Source: Paenibacillus taihuensis (GTDB lineage: Bacteria; Bacillota; Bacilli; Paenibacillales; Paenibacillaceae). Taken from it: DNA of 64,000 nt. Below, piece by piece: positions 45,742-55,622 of the stretch. The first letter of the stretch is position 1; each line of letters starts with the position of its first letter. Position numbers and translations under genes: made by a program. Where the stretch lies: NCBI RefSeq assembly GCF_003386535.1, contig NZ_QTTN01000012.1:62001-126000 (forward strand). Reading direction: 5' to 3'. The notes below the pieces were generated by a model that had not been told where the DNA came from, did not search any database, and worked only from the letters and a program-made list of their open reading frames with translations.

Positions 45742-45775
45742 AAGGGGCTCCGGACACCACGTCCGGGGCCTTATT
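45742..45775 (+). terminator. Rho-independent terminator
   Basis: The stem GGGGCTCCGGAC/GTCCGGGGCC is followed by TTATTT after the PAS kinase gene. Confidence 0.75.
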
Positions 45776-45850
45776 TGCATGTCCGGCAACATGACCCTCG
45801 CGCCGAAAGCATACAGATAACAAACAAGGATAGCTTCGGAGGCGATCGGT

Positions 45851-48800
45851 ATGAGCGAAGAGGTCAGTCGATATGTGCCGGTGCATCACATTCGTTTTGT
45901 CACGGCTTCCGCGTTGTTTGACGGTCATGATGCTTCGATTACCATTATGAGACGGATATTGCAAGCGAGCGGCGCGGAGGTCATCCATCTGGGACATAAC
46001 AGGTCGGTGCACCAAATTGTCCGCACAGCCATTCAAGAGGATGTGCAAGGAATAGCGGTATCGTCGTATCAAGGTGGGCATGTCGCATTTTTCAAATACA
46101 TGCTGGACCTGCTGCGCGAGCAAGGCGCTGGTCATATCCGCATCTTCGGAGGCGGCGGGGGCGTAATTATCCCGTCTGAGATGGATGAGCTGCATCAATA
46201 TGGCGTTAGTCGGATATTCTCCCCCGAAGATGGGCGGAAGCTTGGCCTGCAAGGGATGATTAATGTGATGCTGCAGGCGTGCGATTTCAGTACGGTTGCG
46301 GATTTCGAGAGCAAGCCGGAGGCGCTCGCAGCGAAAAATGACAGCATGACGGCGAAGTTTATGACGCTGGCCGAGCTGAAGATAGAGCCTTCGACGACGC
46401 GCGAGGAGAAGGCGCGGCTTGATGCGCTGTTCGCCGAAGTCGGCAAGCTGGCTGCACCGGCCGGGGGCGGTGGAACATCGGCACCAGTACCGACGTTGGC
46501 CCCGGTGCTCGGCATCACCGGAACTGGCGGCGCCGGCAAAAGCTCGCTCACCGACGAGCTTGTCCACCGCTGCCTGCAGCATTATCCGGAGCGGCGGATT
46601 GCCGTGCTGTCCGTGGACCCGACCAAGCAGAAGACAGGCGGCGCGCTGCTCGGCGACCGCATCCGGATGAACGCGGTATACGCCGACCGCGTCTTCATGC
46701 GCTCGTTCGCGACGCGCGGCTCGCGCTCGGAGCTGTCGAGCGCGCTTGCCGATTCCATTGCCGCGGCGAGGGCGGCAGGCTATGAGCTCATCATTGTCGA
46801 GACGAGCGGCATCGGGCAGGCGGATAATCAGATTACCGCCGTTGCCGACTTCTCCGTCTATGTGATGACGAGCGAGTATGGCGCGCCGAGCCAATTGGAG
46901 AAGATCGAGATGATCGATTACGGCGATCTGTTCGTCATCAATAAATTCGACCGTCGCGGCTCCGAGGACGCGCTGCGCGACGTGAAGAAGCAAGTGCAGC
47001 GCAGCCGCGTACAGTTCGACCGCGACTGGCAGGATATGCCGGTGTACGGCACGACCGCGAGCCAGTTCAACGACACCGGCATGAACCGGTTCTTCGCCGC
47101 GCTCATTGCGAAGCTGAATGAGCAGTGCGGCCTAGGCTGGGCGCCGCCGGCGGCCTTGGTGCAAGCAGGGCAAGAATCTTCGGTCAAGCGGACGATCATT
47201 CCCGATGACCGAAGCGGATATTTGAGCGAAATTGCCGCTGCGGTGCGGCAATATCGGCGGCTCGGGGAGGAGCAGGCGGATGCAGCCGCAGCCTGCTACC
47301 GCATTGAAGGCGCCATCGAGGCGGCGCGCCAACAAGGGCAGCACGGTGATGGGGCCGTACTGTCTGCGCTCGAGCAGCTCAAAGATACGTATGCGAGTAA
47401 GCTGAGCGCGTATACACGGAAGCTGCAGACGGACTGGGCAGCTGTGTCGCAGGCATACCGTGAGCGGACTTACACAGCGTACGTTAGAGGCAAACCGATC
47501 GTGACGGAGCTCTATTCGCGAAGCCTCTCTGGTCTCGACATCCCGCGAATCGCGCTGCCTGCGTACCGCGATTATGGGGATATTATTAGCTGGATGTACA
47601 AGGAAAATGTACCTGGCCAGTTTCCTTTTACAGCGGGCGTCTTCCCGTTTAAGCGGAAGGAAGAGGACCCGAAGCGGCAGTTTGCCGGAGAAGGAACGCC
47701 GGAGCGGACGAACCGCAGGTTTCATTACTTGTCCAAGGATGACACGGCGAAGCGGCTCAGCACGGCGTTCGACTCCGTGACGCTGTATGGCGAAGACCCG
47801 GCCTACCGCCCCGATATCTATGGCAAAATCGGCGAGAGCGGCGTCAGCATCTGCACTCTCGACGATATGCGGAAGCTCTATGCCGGCTTCGATCTATGCC
47901 ATCCGTCGACGTCGGTATCGATGACGATTAACGGTCCGGCGCCGATCATACTGGCGATGTTTCTGAATACGGCGATTGAGCAGCAGACGGAAGCCGCCGC
48001 CGCGAAGCTCGGCAGGGCGCTTACGGAGGAGGAGCTCGCGCAGATTCGGCGGGAGACACTGCATAACGTTCGCGGCACGGTGCAGGCGGATATGCTGAAG
48101 GAAGATCAGGGGCAGAACACCTGCCTCTTCTCGATGCCGTTCGCGCTGCAGATGATGGGCGATATTCAGCAATATTTTATTGATCATCGTATTCGCAACT
48201 ACTACTCGGTCTCGATCTCCGGCTACCATATCGCCGAGGCGGGGGCGAACCCGATTACGCAGCTTGCTTTTACGCTCGCGAATGGCTTCACGTATGTGGA
48301 ATATTACTTGGGCAGAGGGATGTCCATTAATGATATCGCGCCGAACCTGTCGTTCTTCTTCAGCAACGGGCTCGATCCCGAGTATTCCGTTATTGGGCGT
48401 GTGGCGCGGCGTATCTGGGCGGTTGTGATGCGGGACAAATACGGTGCTGACGAGCGCAGTCAGAACCTGAAGTACCATATCCAGACGTCGGGCCGTTCAC
48501 TGCACGCGCAGGAGGTAGACTTCAACGATATCCGCACGTCGATGCAGGCGCTGATGGCGATTATGGACAATTGCAACTCGCTCCATACGAACTCGTACGA
48601 CGAAGCGGTGACGACGCCGTCCGAAGAAGCGGTCCGCCGGGCGATGGCGATTCAGCTCATCATCAACAAGGAACTCGGACTGATGCGATGCGAGAACTTG
48701 CTGCAAGGCTCGTTCCTCATCGAGCAGCTGACCGATCTCGTGGAGGAGGCAGTGCTGCTTGAGTTTGAGCGTCTTCATGTGCGGGGCGGTGTGCTTGGAG

Positions 48801-49174
48801 CGATGGAGTCACAGTATCAGCGGGGCAAAATCCAGGATGAATCCATGGTCTACGAGATGAAAAAGCATAGCGGCGAGCTGCCGATTATCGGCGTCAATAC
48901 GTTTCTGAATCCGCATCCATCGCAGGAAGAAGCGATGGAACTGCAGCTGACGAGAGCGACAAAGGAAGAGAAGGAGCAGCAGATCGCGAACCTGCGAGCA
49001 TTCCAGGAGCGGCATAAGGGTAAGGCGCTCAAGGCCTTGAAGCAGCTGCAGCAAACGGCAGTTAGCGGCGGCAATTTGTTTGCGGAGCTGATGGAGACGG
49101 TGAAGGTCGCTAGCCTCGGGCAGATCACGAATGCGCTGTACGAGGTAGGCGGGCAGTATCGGCGGAATATTTGA
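45851..49174 (+). CDS. icmF: Fused isobutyryl-CoA mutase IcmF (adenosylcobalamin-dependent)
   Basis: The 1107-residue protein shows the full IcmF layout. An N-terminal B12-binding domain has D24-G-H26 in FDGHDASI, the base-off/His-on cobalt ligand. A MeaI-type G-protein chaperone domain has the P-loop GTGGAGKSS around K230 and an NKFDRRG motif. A linker follows, and then the mutase TIM barrel (PFTAGVFPF near residue 595, [51 protein letters not shown]). It interconverts isobutyryl-CoA and n-butyryl-CoA and may also act on isovaleryl/pivalyl-CoA. The gene is monocistronic between two terminators, with no cobalamin riboswitch visible in its 119-bp leader. Confidence 0.95.
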   Translation: MSEEVSRYVPVHHIRFVTASALFDGHDASITIMRRILQASGAEVIHLGHNRSVHQIVRTAIQEDVQGIAVSSYQGGHVAFFKYMLDLLREQGAGHIRIFGGGGGVIIPSEMDELHQYGVSRIFSPEDGRKLGLQGMINVMLQACDFSTVADFESKPEALAAKNDSMTAKFMTLAELKIEPSTTREEKARLDALFAEVGKLAAPAGGGGTSAPVPTLAPVLGITGTGGAGKSSLTDELVHRCLQHYPERRIAVLSVDPTKQKTGGALLGDRIRMNAVYADRVFMRSFATRGSRSELSSALADSIAAARAAGYELIIVETSGIGQADNQITAVADFSVYVMTSEYGAPSQLEKIEMIDYGDLFVINKFDRRGSEDALRDVKKQVQRSRVQFDRDWQDMPVYGTTASQFNDTGMNRFFAALIAKLNEQCGLGWAPPAALVQAGQESSVKRTIIPDDRSGYLSEIAAAVRQYRRLGEEQADAAAACYRIEGAIEAARQQGQHGDGAVLSALEQLKDTYASKLSAYTRKLQTDWAAVSQAYRERTYTAYVRGKPIVTELYSRSLSGLDIPRIALPAYRDYGDIISWMYKENVPGQFPFTAGVFPFKRKEEDPKRQFAGEGTPERTNRRFHYLSKDDTAKRLSTAFDSVTLYGEDPAYRPDIYGKIGESGVSICTLDDMRKLYAGFDLCHPSTSVSMTINGPAPIILAMFLNTAIEQQTEAAAAKLGRALTEEELAQIRRETLHNVRGTVQADMLKEDQGQNTCLFSMPFALQMMGDIQQYFIDHRIRNYYSVSISGYHIAEAGANPITQLAFTLANGFTYVEYYLGRGMSINDIAPNLSFFFSNGLDPEYSVIGRVARRIWAVVMRDKYGADERSQNLKYHIQTSGRSLHAQEVDFNDIRTSMQALMAIMDNCNSLHTNSYDEAVTTPSEEAVRRAMAIQLIINKELGLMRCENLLQGSFLIEQLTDLVEEAVLLEFERLHVRGGVLGAMESQYQRGKIQDESMVYEMKKHSGELPIIGVNTFLNPHPSQEEAMELQLTRATKEEKEQQIANLRAFQERHKGKALKALKQLQQTAVSGGNLFAELMETVKVASLGQITNALYEVGGQYRRNI

Positions 49175-49180
49175 TTGATG

Positions 49181-49230
49181 CGAAATACCCTCTCCCGAAC
49201 GGGAGAGGGTATTTCGTATTTTGCTTTTTT
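49181..49230 (+). terminator. Strong Rho-independent terminator of icmF
   Basis: A perfect 17-bp stem runs from CGAAATACCCTCTCCCG to its complement at 49200-49216, with an AA loop. T-rich sequence follows. A family A repeat begins at 49231. Confidence 0.92.
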
Positions 49231-49418
49231 CTATAATGGATTTATCCACTCATTTTGCCCATAAACGACCGTTTTTGATAGCTATAATGGATTTATCCAC
49301 TCATTTTCAGCAGAATGGGCCGAAAATGCTTGTTTCGCGCGTCAATGAGTGGATTTTTCCATCATAGCCTGCCCAAACGGGGCATTTAGCCACTTTCCGT
49401 AGGATAAATCCACCATAG
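49231..49418. repeat. Family A dyad element, copy 4 (51-bp period, best conserved)
   Basis: Direct keywords begin at 49231 and 49282; both read CTATAATGGATTTATCCACT followed by CATTTT. Inverted keywords end at 49367 (GAGTGGATTTTTCCATCATA, then G) and 49418 (AGGATAAATCCACCATAG). Spacing is 51 bp on each side. Confidence 0.9.
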
Positions 49419-49434
49419 CCTGGCGCCAGTCCGC

Positions 49435-49511
49435 ACACCCGCCTCACACCCGCCTCACACCCGCCTCACACCCGCCTCACACCCGCCTCACACCCGCCTC
49501 ACACCCGCCTC
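49435..49511. repeat. Perfect 11-bp tandem repeat, seven copies
   Basis: ACACCCGCCTC is repeated seven times without a mismatch over exactly 77 bp. It lies between the family A element and the 3' end of a chemoreceptor gene. Such a perfect minisatellite is likely to vary in copy number between strains. Confidence 0.95.
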
Positions 49512-49526
49512 ATAAACAGGCTAGAC

Positions 49527-51101
49527 TTATACCTTGAAGAAGTTAATATTCTTGTTCAGCTCTTCGGAGAGATGAGCGAGCGTTTGCGAGGAGCTTGCCG
49601 TTTCTTCCGCTGCTGCAGCGGATTCTTCGCTTGCTGCCGCAATCGTCTCGACAGCGCGCATCACTTCCTCCGTCTGAGCGGCTTGCTCCTCGCTTGCTGC
49701 TGCGATCTCCGTTACTTGGTCGGCCGTTTCAGTGACCATGCGAACGATGTTGTCGAACGTCTGACCGGTTTTGGACGTTTGCGTTGTGGCAAGCTCCATC
49801 GCCCGCAGACTTTGGTCGGTGTTATGCTGCATCCCCTTAATAATGCCGGCAATTTGCTGCGTTGCTTCGCTGCTGCGTTCCGCGAGTTTACGCACTTCAT
49901 CGGCAACGACCGCGAAGCCGCGGCCTTGCTCGCCGGCTCTTGCTGCTTCAATGGCAGCGTTCAGCGCAAGCAGGTTCGTCTGCTCGGAAATATCGTCGAT
50001 AACCTCGATGATTTGGCCGATCTTCTGCGAATCGGTTTCCAGGAGCTTCATCTGCGACGACAGATTCTCCATGCTTTGAACGGACGCATGGATCGTCTCG
50101 CCGCCGCTCAACGCGCCGCGTTTTGTCTTTTCTGACAGATCGGATACCATGCTGGCTTTCGTCGCGACGTCATTAACGGCGATCGTCATTTCACGGACAA
50201 GCTCGCTAATGATTTGTGCCGATTCCGCTTGCTCGGTGCTGCCTTTGGCAATTTCCTCGGTCGTTGCGGAAATTTCCTGCGAAGCAGCGGATACGCTCTG
50301 CGAGGAGTACAATGTCTGACTGATCAACTGGCGCAGATTGTCCATCATATCGTTGAATGCAGCGGCCAGCGTACCAAGCTCATCTTTGCTCTTCGCATTC
50401 GCTTTGTCGCGGAGATCGCCTTTTGCCGCTTTCGTGGCCACTTCGAGAATGGAACGGATTGATCTAACCATCGAATCCGATATCCAGAATGCAAGGCTAA
50501 TGCCGATCAATACGGCGATGATGCCGAACACGATAATAAGCGTTTTGCCAACCGCATTCGTCTGTGCGGCGTTATCAACCTCAGCTTTGGCTCCATCGTT
50601 GTTGAAGTCGATCCAGTTAGCGAAATCCTCCATGACCTGCTTGCGGACAGGCGTCAGATCATTCAGCAGCTTATAGCCTTGCTCCGGCTGATTGTCTTTG
50701 CGGGCTTGAATAATGGCAGGCATCTGATCGGAATAAGCTTGAATATGCTCTTCAAGCGATTTGAAGATCTTATCCTCCTCATCCGAAATGATGTACGATT
50801 CGTAGTCCTGCATTGCCTTCTGAGCAGCTGCAATGTTGTCTGTAATCGATGTTGCGATATTATCGATTTCAGCCGGGTTGCTCTCGAGGTTGATCTTGTT
50901 GACGCTAACACGTGCTTCAACGAAATAGTCTTTGATAACACCGATCTTGTTAATGCTAGGCAGCCAGTTGCCTTGTACGATAGAGCTCGATTTCTGCAAA
51001 GATCCCATCTCCACGATAGCGAGGATGCTAATCCCCGACAGCAGAACCAGTATAGCGATAAAGCTGGACATCAGTTTGCCTCGGATAGAGAGTTTCATCA
51101 T
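49527..51101 (-). CDS. Methyl-accepting chemotaxis protein with four-helix-bundle sensor (copy 1)
   Basis: The 524-residue receptor has a transmembrane helix at about residues 10-32, a four-helix-bundle ligand domain (4HB_MCP type) to about 185, a second transmembrane helix ([20 protein letters not shown]), a HAMP domain, and a long cytoplasmic coiled coil with the hairpin tip [20 protein letters not shown] and [20 protein letters not shown]. The start follows CAGGAGGAAT. It is a close paralogue of the next gene on the same strand, and the two differ mainly in the sensor domain. Confidence 0.94.
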   Translation of the reverse strand: MMKLSIRGKLMSSFIAILVLLSGISILAIVEMGSLQKSSSIVQGNWLPSINKIGVIKDYFVEARVSVNKINLESNPAEIDNIATSITDNIAAAQKAMQDYESYIISDEEDKIFKSLEEHIQAYSDQMPAIIQARKDNQPEQGYKLLNDLTPVRKQVMEDFANWIDFNNDGAKAEVDNAAQTNAVGKTLIIVFGIIAVLIGISLAFWISDSMVRSIRSILEVATKAAKGDLRDKANAKSKDELGTLAAAFNDMMDNLRQLISQTLYSSQSVSAASQEISATTEEIAKGSTEQAESAQIISELVREMTIAVNDVATKASMVSDLSEKTKRGALSGGETIHASVQSMENLSSQMKLLETDSQKIGQIIEVIDDISEQTNLLALNAAIEAARAGEQGRGFAVVADEVRKLAERSSEATQQIAGIIKGMQHNTDQSLRAMELATTQTSKTGQTFDNIVRMVTETADQVTEIAAASEEQAAQTEEVMRAVETIAAASEESAAAAEETASSSQTLAHLSEELNKNINFFKV

Positions 51102-51146
51102 ATTCCTCCTGGTAAGTTCGATTGTTGGTATATAGGGAGACTATGA

Positions 51147-51183
51147 AAATAAAAGCCGGCCGCATAAGGAAGCAGCCGACTGC
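51147..51183 (-). terminator. Terminator between the two chemoreceptor genes
   Basis: On the minus strand AGTCGGCTGC can pair with GCGGCCGGCT (with G-U pairs), followed by TTTTATTTT. It means the downstream copy is probably transcribed from its own promoter as well. Confidence 0.7.
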
Positions 51184-51197
51184 TTTACATCATGATG

Positions 51198-52769
51198 TTA
51201 GACTCTGAAGTAGTTGATATGCTGGTTAAGTTCTTCGGATAGATGTGCAAGTGTTTGGGAGGAGCTGGCCGTCTCTTGTGCTGCGGCTGCCGATTCTTCG
51301 CTTGCCGCGGCAATCGTCTCAACGGCGCGCATGACTTCGACAGTTTGAGCCGCTTGCTCTTCGCTGGCAGCCGCGATTTCGGTCACTTGATCCGCTGTAT
51401 CGCTTACCATGCGTACAATGCTCTGGAACGTTTGACCTGTCTTAGACGTTTGCAAGGTCGCGTGCTCCATGGCTTTCAAGCTTTGGTCGGTGTTATGCTG
51501 CATGCCTTTAATGATTCCGGCAATCTGCTGTGTCGCTTCGCTGCTTCGTTCCGCGAGCTTGCGTACTTCATCGGCGACGACGGCGAAGCCGCGACCTTGA
51601 TCGCCTGCGCGTGCAGCTTCAATCGCTGCATTCAGGGCAAGCAGGTTCGTCTGTTCGGAGATTTCGTCGATCACTTCGATAATCTGGCCGATCTTCTGTG
51701 AATCTTTCTCAAGAAGCTTCATCTGGGAAGAGAGGTTCTCCATACTTTGAACGGATGCTTGAATCGTCTCGTTGCCGGTCTCTGCGCCGCGCTTCGTCTT
51801 ATCGGACAGCTCTGCAACCAGGCTTGCTTTCGTTGCGACATCGCTAACCGCTACCGACATTTCGCGGACAAGCTCGCTGATCGTCTGAGCGGATTCCGCT
51901 TGCTCGGTGCTGCCTTTGGCGATCTCCTCCGTCGTAGCGGAAATCTCTTGGGATGCCGCGGATACGTTCTGCGAAGAGTTGACTGTTTGGCCGATCAGCC
52001 CCCGCAAATTATCCATCATTTCGTTGAATGCAGCTGCAAGTGTGCCGAGCTCGTCCTTCGTGCGCGCCTTCGCTTGATCTCGGAGGTCGCCTTTCGCTGC
52101 TTTGAGAGCAACGTCCAGAATGGAGCGGATGGCTTTCACCATCATTTCGGACATCCAAAGTGCAAGCGCGATACCGATGACGACTGCGATAATGCCGAAT
52201 ATGATGATTAGCGATTTGCCGACGGAGTTCGTATGAGCGGCTTTATCGACCTCTGCTTGGGAGCCGCGATTGTTGAATTCGATCCACTTGTTGAAGTCTT
52301 CGGTCACAAGCTTGCGAACTGGCGTCAGTTCGTTTACAAGCTGATACCCTTTCTCCGGCTGATTGTCTTTGCGAGCTTGGATGATCCCAGGCAAGTGATC
52401 GCTGTAGGCTTGCAAGTCTTTCTCCAGCTTATTGAAGATCGCATCTTCTTCGGGGGATATAATAAATGACTCATAGGCTTGCATCTCTTTGTTAATTGCA
52501 GCCATGCTGTCATTAATCGTTTGGGCGATTGTATCGATGTTGGCAGGGGTGCTTTCCATGTTGATTTTGTTAACGTTTACACGAGCTTCACTAAAGTAAT
52601 CCTTGATGACGCCAATCTTGTTAATGCTCGGCAGCCAGTTCGTTTGTACGATATAGCTGGAATTTTGCAGGGATGCCATTTGTACGATGGCTAGCGTTCC
52701 GATCCCTACCAAGAGCACAAGAATGGCTATAAAGCTGGACATTAGCTTTGTGCGAATGGATAGTCTCAC
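51198..52769 (-). CDS. Methyl-accepting chemotaxis protein with four-helix-bundle sensor (copy 2)
   Basis: GTG at 52769 follows GGGAGGAAG. The 523-residue product has the same domain order as copy 1: transmembrane helix 10-32, four-helix-bundle sensor, second transmembrane helix ([20 protein letters not shown]), HAMP and signalling hairpin with [20 protein letters not shown] and [20 protein letters not shown]. The N-terminal words [15 protein letters not shown] and [16 protein letters not shown] are nearly the same in both copies, so this is a tandem duplication retained as two separate receptors. Confidence 0.94.
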   Translation of the reverse strand: MRLSIRTKLMSSFIAILVLLVGIGTLAIVQMASLQNSSYIVQTNWLPSINKIGVIKDYFSEARVNVNKINMESTPANIDTIAQTINDSMAAINKEMQAYESFIISPEEDAIFNKLEKDLQAYSDHLPGIIQARKDNQPEKGYQLVNELTPVRKLVTEDFNKWIEFNNRGSQAEVDKAAHTNSVGKSLIIIFGIIAVVIGIALALWMSEMMVKAIRSILDVALKAAKGDLRDQAKARTKDELGTLAAAFNEMMDNLRGLIGQTVNSSQNVSAASQEISATTEEIAKGSTEQAESAQTISELVREMSVAVSDVATKASLVAELSDKTKRGAETGNETIQASVQSMENLSSQMKLLEKDSQKIGQIIEVIDEISEQTNLLALNAAIEAARAGDQGRGFAVVADEVRKLAERSSEATQQIAGIIKGMQHNTDQSLKAMEHATLQTSKTGQTFQSIVRMVSDTADQVTEIAAASEEQAAQTVEVMRAVETIAAASEESAAAAQETASSSQTLAHLSEELNQHINYFRV

Positions 52770-53080
52770 TAATGTTCTTCCTCCCGTATACTTCGTTTGT
52801 CAGTCCATGGTGCTAATAGTAGAGGTAAAGTGTTAAAAAAAATGTGTAAAAACTATTTGATTTGTGTATGGCCCCAGCTAAAAAGAGCAGCGACATGATC
52901 AAATTGCTAGAAAAGTGCTAGGAATTTGTCGCCAAATTTCGCCAAATAGACAAGGGGCTATCTCCAATAGACCCGAAAGCATCAACTCCATAAGTAAATA
53001 TTTTGTAAAAATATGTCGAAAAATTTCCAACAGAGTAATTGTAGAGGAGGCAGGCTATTATGTAAATTTAAATAAAATAA
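52770..53080. other. AT-rich gene-free stretch
   Basis: This 311-bp region upstream of the chemoreceptor is much more AT-rich than its surroundings and ends at the truncated LysR fragment. A direct repeat of CGCCAAAT (near 52930 and 52941) is present. I see no convincing gene. It may be the scar of a rearrangement. Confidence 0.5.
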
Positions 53081-53701
53081 AGAGCTGTTCAAATTGTCTA
53101 TGAGGCATCGCTCGCATTTAAAGCCGATTTCGGCGACGTCGATGTAACGATCGATGAGAAGAATCGCGAAGATATCTTTGATTGTATCCGCGCAAGAAGC
53201 GTAGATATCGTCATTCATCCTCATCCCGCGAGCGAAATTGCACATGAGAAAGATATTGGTTATGAATACATGACTAGAACAAGGCTTGCCGTCTGTTTCG
53301 CGAGAGAGTCGCGTTTCTTCAATCTCGATTTCGTTACGCCTGAGGATTTGAGGAATGAGGAGGTCGTGATCCATAACTCGGTGCAGGGCAAGGCTTGGGT
53401 CAGCTTGTTTCACAAAGACAGCCCGATTCTATTAGCCTCCAATAACATCGGAATTCTCAAAGACGCGGTCAAAAGAGGACGTGCGTGCTCGGTCGTGCAT
53501 GAGTTCATGTTCAACAGCTTTCCAGAAGCGCAGACGGGCGAAATCTTTATGGTTCCTCTTAAAGATAAGAATTACTTTTACGAGGAATGCTGGTTGACGT
53601 ACCCGATTCAGGCTGGAGTATCGGACGAAGCGAAACAATTCATGAAGTATGTCGCTGTGGAGATGGAAAAGCAGGCCCAGTTGAATAAAAGGTCGATATG
53701 A
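53081..53701 (+). pseudogene. 5'-truncated LysR-type regulator fragment (effector-binding domain only)
   Basis: In one frame the sequence reads on from about 53081 (after an in-frame TAA at 53078) as IVYEASLAFKADFGDVDVTI, then IFDCIRARSVDIVIHPHP, YEYMTRTRLAVCFARES and so on to a stop at 53701. This matches the second half of a LysR substrate-binding domain (ligand strand pattern, RARSVDIVI, ILKDAVKRGRACSVVHEF). The helix-turn-helix and the first part of the effector domain are missing, and AT-rich unrelated DNA precedes it. An internal ATG at 53270 would give 143 residues, but without the fold's start. I treat it as a decayed gene. Confidence 0.65.
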
Positions 53702-53718
53702 ATGTACAACCCGAACTA

Positions 53719-53837
53719 GAGCAATCCTCGCAGAGTTCCTCCATAGTTGCCCTATTTTGGACCGAATAGGGTTGCTCCAGTCCGTTAGCGCGTGGCGAAA
53801 GCCAATTTGCGGCAAATAAGTGCAGCGGTGTCCGTTA
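53719..53837. repeat. Incomplete family D element (50-bp period)
   Basis: Two inverted 23-nt keywords of form AATA-N13-CCGTTA lie at 53765-53787 and 53815-53837, exactly 50 bp apart. The direct half is not recognisable except for a CCCTATTTTGG that mirrors the CCGAATAGGG start of the first inverted keyword. Outer arms GAGCAA (53719) and TTGCTC (53772) also pair. Confidence 0.7.
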
Positions 53838-53871
53838 ACCGTGGAGCGGAGGAGATTACGGTAGAGTTAGA

Positions 53872-53904
53872 CAAAAAACAGGAGAGGTACCAAGTACCTC
53901 TCCC
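53872..53904 (-). terminator. Terminator of the phytase-like gene
   Basis: A perfect 10-bp stem GGAGAGGTAC-CAA-GTACCTCTCC (53881-53903) is followed on the minus strand by TGTTTTTTG. Confidence 0.9.
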
Positions 53905-53920
53905 GCACACAACTCGCTTA

Positions 53921-55408
53921 TTACCACAAATTTTTTACTTTGATCTCCCACACTTGCGTCTGCTTATCCGTTACCTTCAGAACGCCGTTTGCGTCGTATT
54001 CGCCTACGCCGAAGTCATTGTCGTTCGCAACAAGGATCGTGTTCTTGTTCAGCACTGTCAGGCCTTCGAACTTCTCCCACGGATAGCCGAGCTTCGTCAG
54101 GTCGAGGATCAACGATTTTGGCGCTGTTGCAACACCAGCCGATTTCAGGTTCTCGCCGCTAAGTCCTTCGGCATTGCCGCTAACATCGGCGTTGTTCAAG
54201 ATATTCGTCGCTTTGGACAGGTCGATCTTGTACACGCGCTTGATTTGCGCGGCAGCGCCTTCGTTCTTGTCACGCTCGTCCACGAGCAGCACGTCTGTCG
54301 ACAGCGCATGCAGATCGGAGATAACAACGTCCTTCTGCGATACGTTCATGAACGTCTTCGCATCTTCAGCAACATATACGTACTCGCCGATGATTTTCTT
54401 CGTAGCGAGGTCCATTTTCAGAATGCGCAGGTTACGGGACGCTTCGCCTGTCGCTTTGTCAGGCACAGCCATCGGGCTTTGGATCGACGCGTACAGGTAC
54501 TTGCCGTCCGGGCTGATCGTTACGCCTTCGAAGCCGCGGTTCACGATACGCTTCGAATAGATAGCCGGGATTGCTTCAACGATTGGAATTTGCGCGCCCG
54601 TAAGCTTCGCCTTGTCGCCAACCGGCACGTAGCGGCTGATGATTGTGCCGTCACGCTTCAATTGAATGAGCGAAGGGCGGTACTCGTCAGCCATCCAGAG
54701 CGTATCGTCAGATGGGCTGTATGCGATGCCTTCGAGATCAAGTCCGTCCGGGTCAAGCGTCAGCAGCTTCGTGCCCGTATTGTCGTAAGACTTCTCGTCG
54801 CTTGCGATGTTGCTGAGGCCTGTCGTGTTGCGGTTGCCGGAGACAGCGCCTTTCGTGCCTTCAGGAAGCAGCAGCTTTGTCGTCTCCAGAATGGTCACTT
54901 TACCATCCTCAAGCCTGATTTTATAGAAACGCGGCACATAATCCTGTACCGGGAAGGTACGATTTACGGTCTTATCAATCGTGATTTGTCCGTTTGGACC
55001 GCGGTCAGCCAGCGTGTAGAACACGTCGTCCGGATCGCCAGGCATGTGAAGAAGTCCCGAGAAGCCGCCTTCTTTCAATCCGAGGCCGAGGTCTGGCGCG
55101 TTCGTCCACGTATACTTGCCTTCTACAAAAGGATACTCGCGGATTGTAACTTTCTTGCTCGCGTTATCCCATGCTACATGTTGGCCGAGGGCTTCACCCA
55201 TCGCTCTAACCGGCACATACAGGCTGCCGTCGATTGTAACGGCGTCCTTATCGAGTGCCACTTCGTTGTCTCCTGCAAATAGATTTACTTTGACTGCGAT
55301 CGCTTTGAGCGCTGTATCAGCGGCTTCTACGATTTGCGAGCTCAGTACAGCAACGGATACGATGCCTGCGACTGCAGCCCATGTGGACAAGCGGGACTTC
55401 TTCATCAT
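53921..55408 (-). CDS. Secreted phytase-like (esterase-like activity of phytase) protein with copper amine oxidase N-terminal-type domain
   Basis: The 495-residue protein begins MMKKSRLSTWAAVAGIVSVA with a signal peptide cleaved after VEA or AADTA. Residues 35-95 form the Cu_amine_oxidN1-type stalk domain (DGSLYVPVRAMGEALGQHV, ASKKVTIREYPF), which in Firmicutes usually binds the cell surface. Residues 100-495 match the pfam13449 phytase-like beta-propeller (LADRGPNGQI, DPDGLDLEGIAYSPSDDTLW, RNRGFEGVTISPDGKYLY-like block). Such proteins are called esterase-like; whether they cleave phytate is unproven. GGGGAGAG and GAAGAG precede the two Met codons. Confidence 0.85.
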   Translation of the reverse strand: MMKKSRLSTWAAVAGIVSVAVLSSQIVEAADTALKAIAVKVNLFAGDNEVALDKDAVTIDGSLYVPVRAMGEALGQHVAWDNASKKVTIREYPFVEGKYTWTNAPDLGLGLKEGGFSGLLHMPGDPDDVFYTLADRGPNGQITIDKTVNRTFPVQDYVPRFYKIRLEDGKVTILETTKLLLPEGTKGAVSGNRNTTGLSNIASDEKSYDNTGTKLLTLDPDGLDLEGIAYSPSDDTLWMADEYRPSLIQLKRDGTIISRYVPVGDKAKLTGAQIPIVEAIPAIYSKRIVNRGFEGVTISPDGKYLYASIQSPMAVPDKATGEASRNLRILKMDLATKKIIGEYVYVAEDAKTFMNVSQKDVVISDLHALSTDVLLVDERDKNEGAAAQIKRVYKIDLSKATNILNNADVSGNAEGLSGENLKSAGVATAPKSLILDLTKLGYPWEKFEGLTVLNKNTILVANDNDFGVGEYDANGVLKVTDKQTQVWEIKVKNLW

Positions 55409-55622
55409 CTCTTCAACTCTCCCCTTTAAAGCGTCGGTGTAAATGCGTAACTTTCTACTAGAATAAGAGCGTTATATTAACTACGGATGTGAAATAAATG
55501 GAAATTTTGTAAATGGGGATGAAAGCCGCGTACATTTGCAAAAGCAGATTTTTTTGTAACTTTTTGGCACTTCATGCAACATCCTGCGAATAGAAGTCGT
55601 TTAATAAGGTTGAATATAGGAT

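Noticed and set aside
45732-45850. Cobalamin riboswitch before icmF
   Set aside because: The leader is only 119 bp, is partly filled by the preceding terminator, and shows no B12-box-like sequence.
52915-53103. Small ORF in the AT-rich block
   Set aside because: No ribosome binding site and no recognisable similarity; it runs into the LysR fragment in a different frame.
53792-55282. 496-codon plus-strand frame opposite the phytase-like gene
   Set aside because: No recognisable domain; the minus-strand protein has a signal peptide and complete family motifs.
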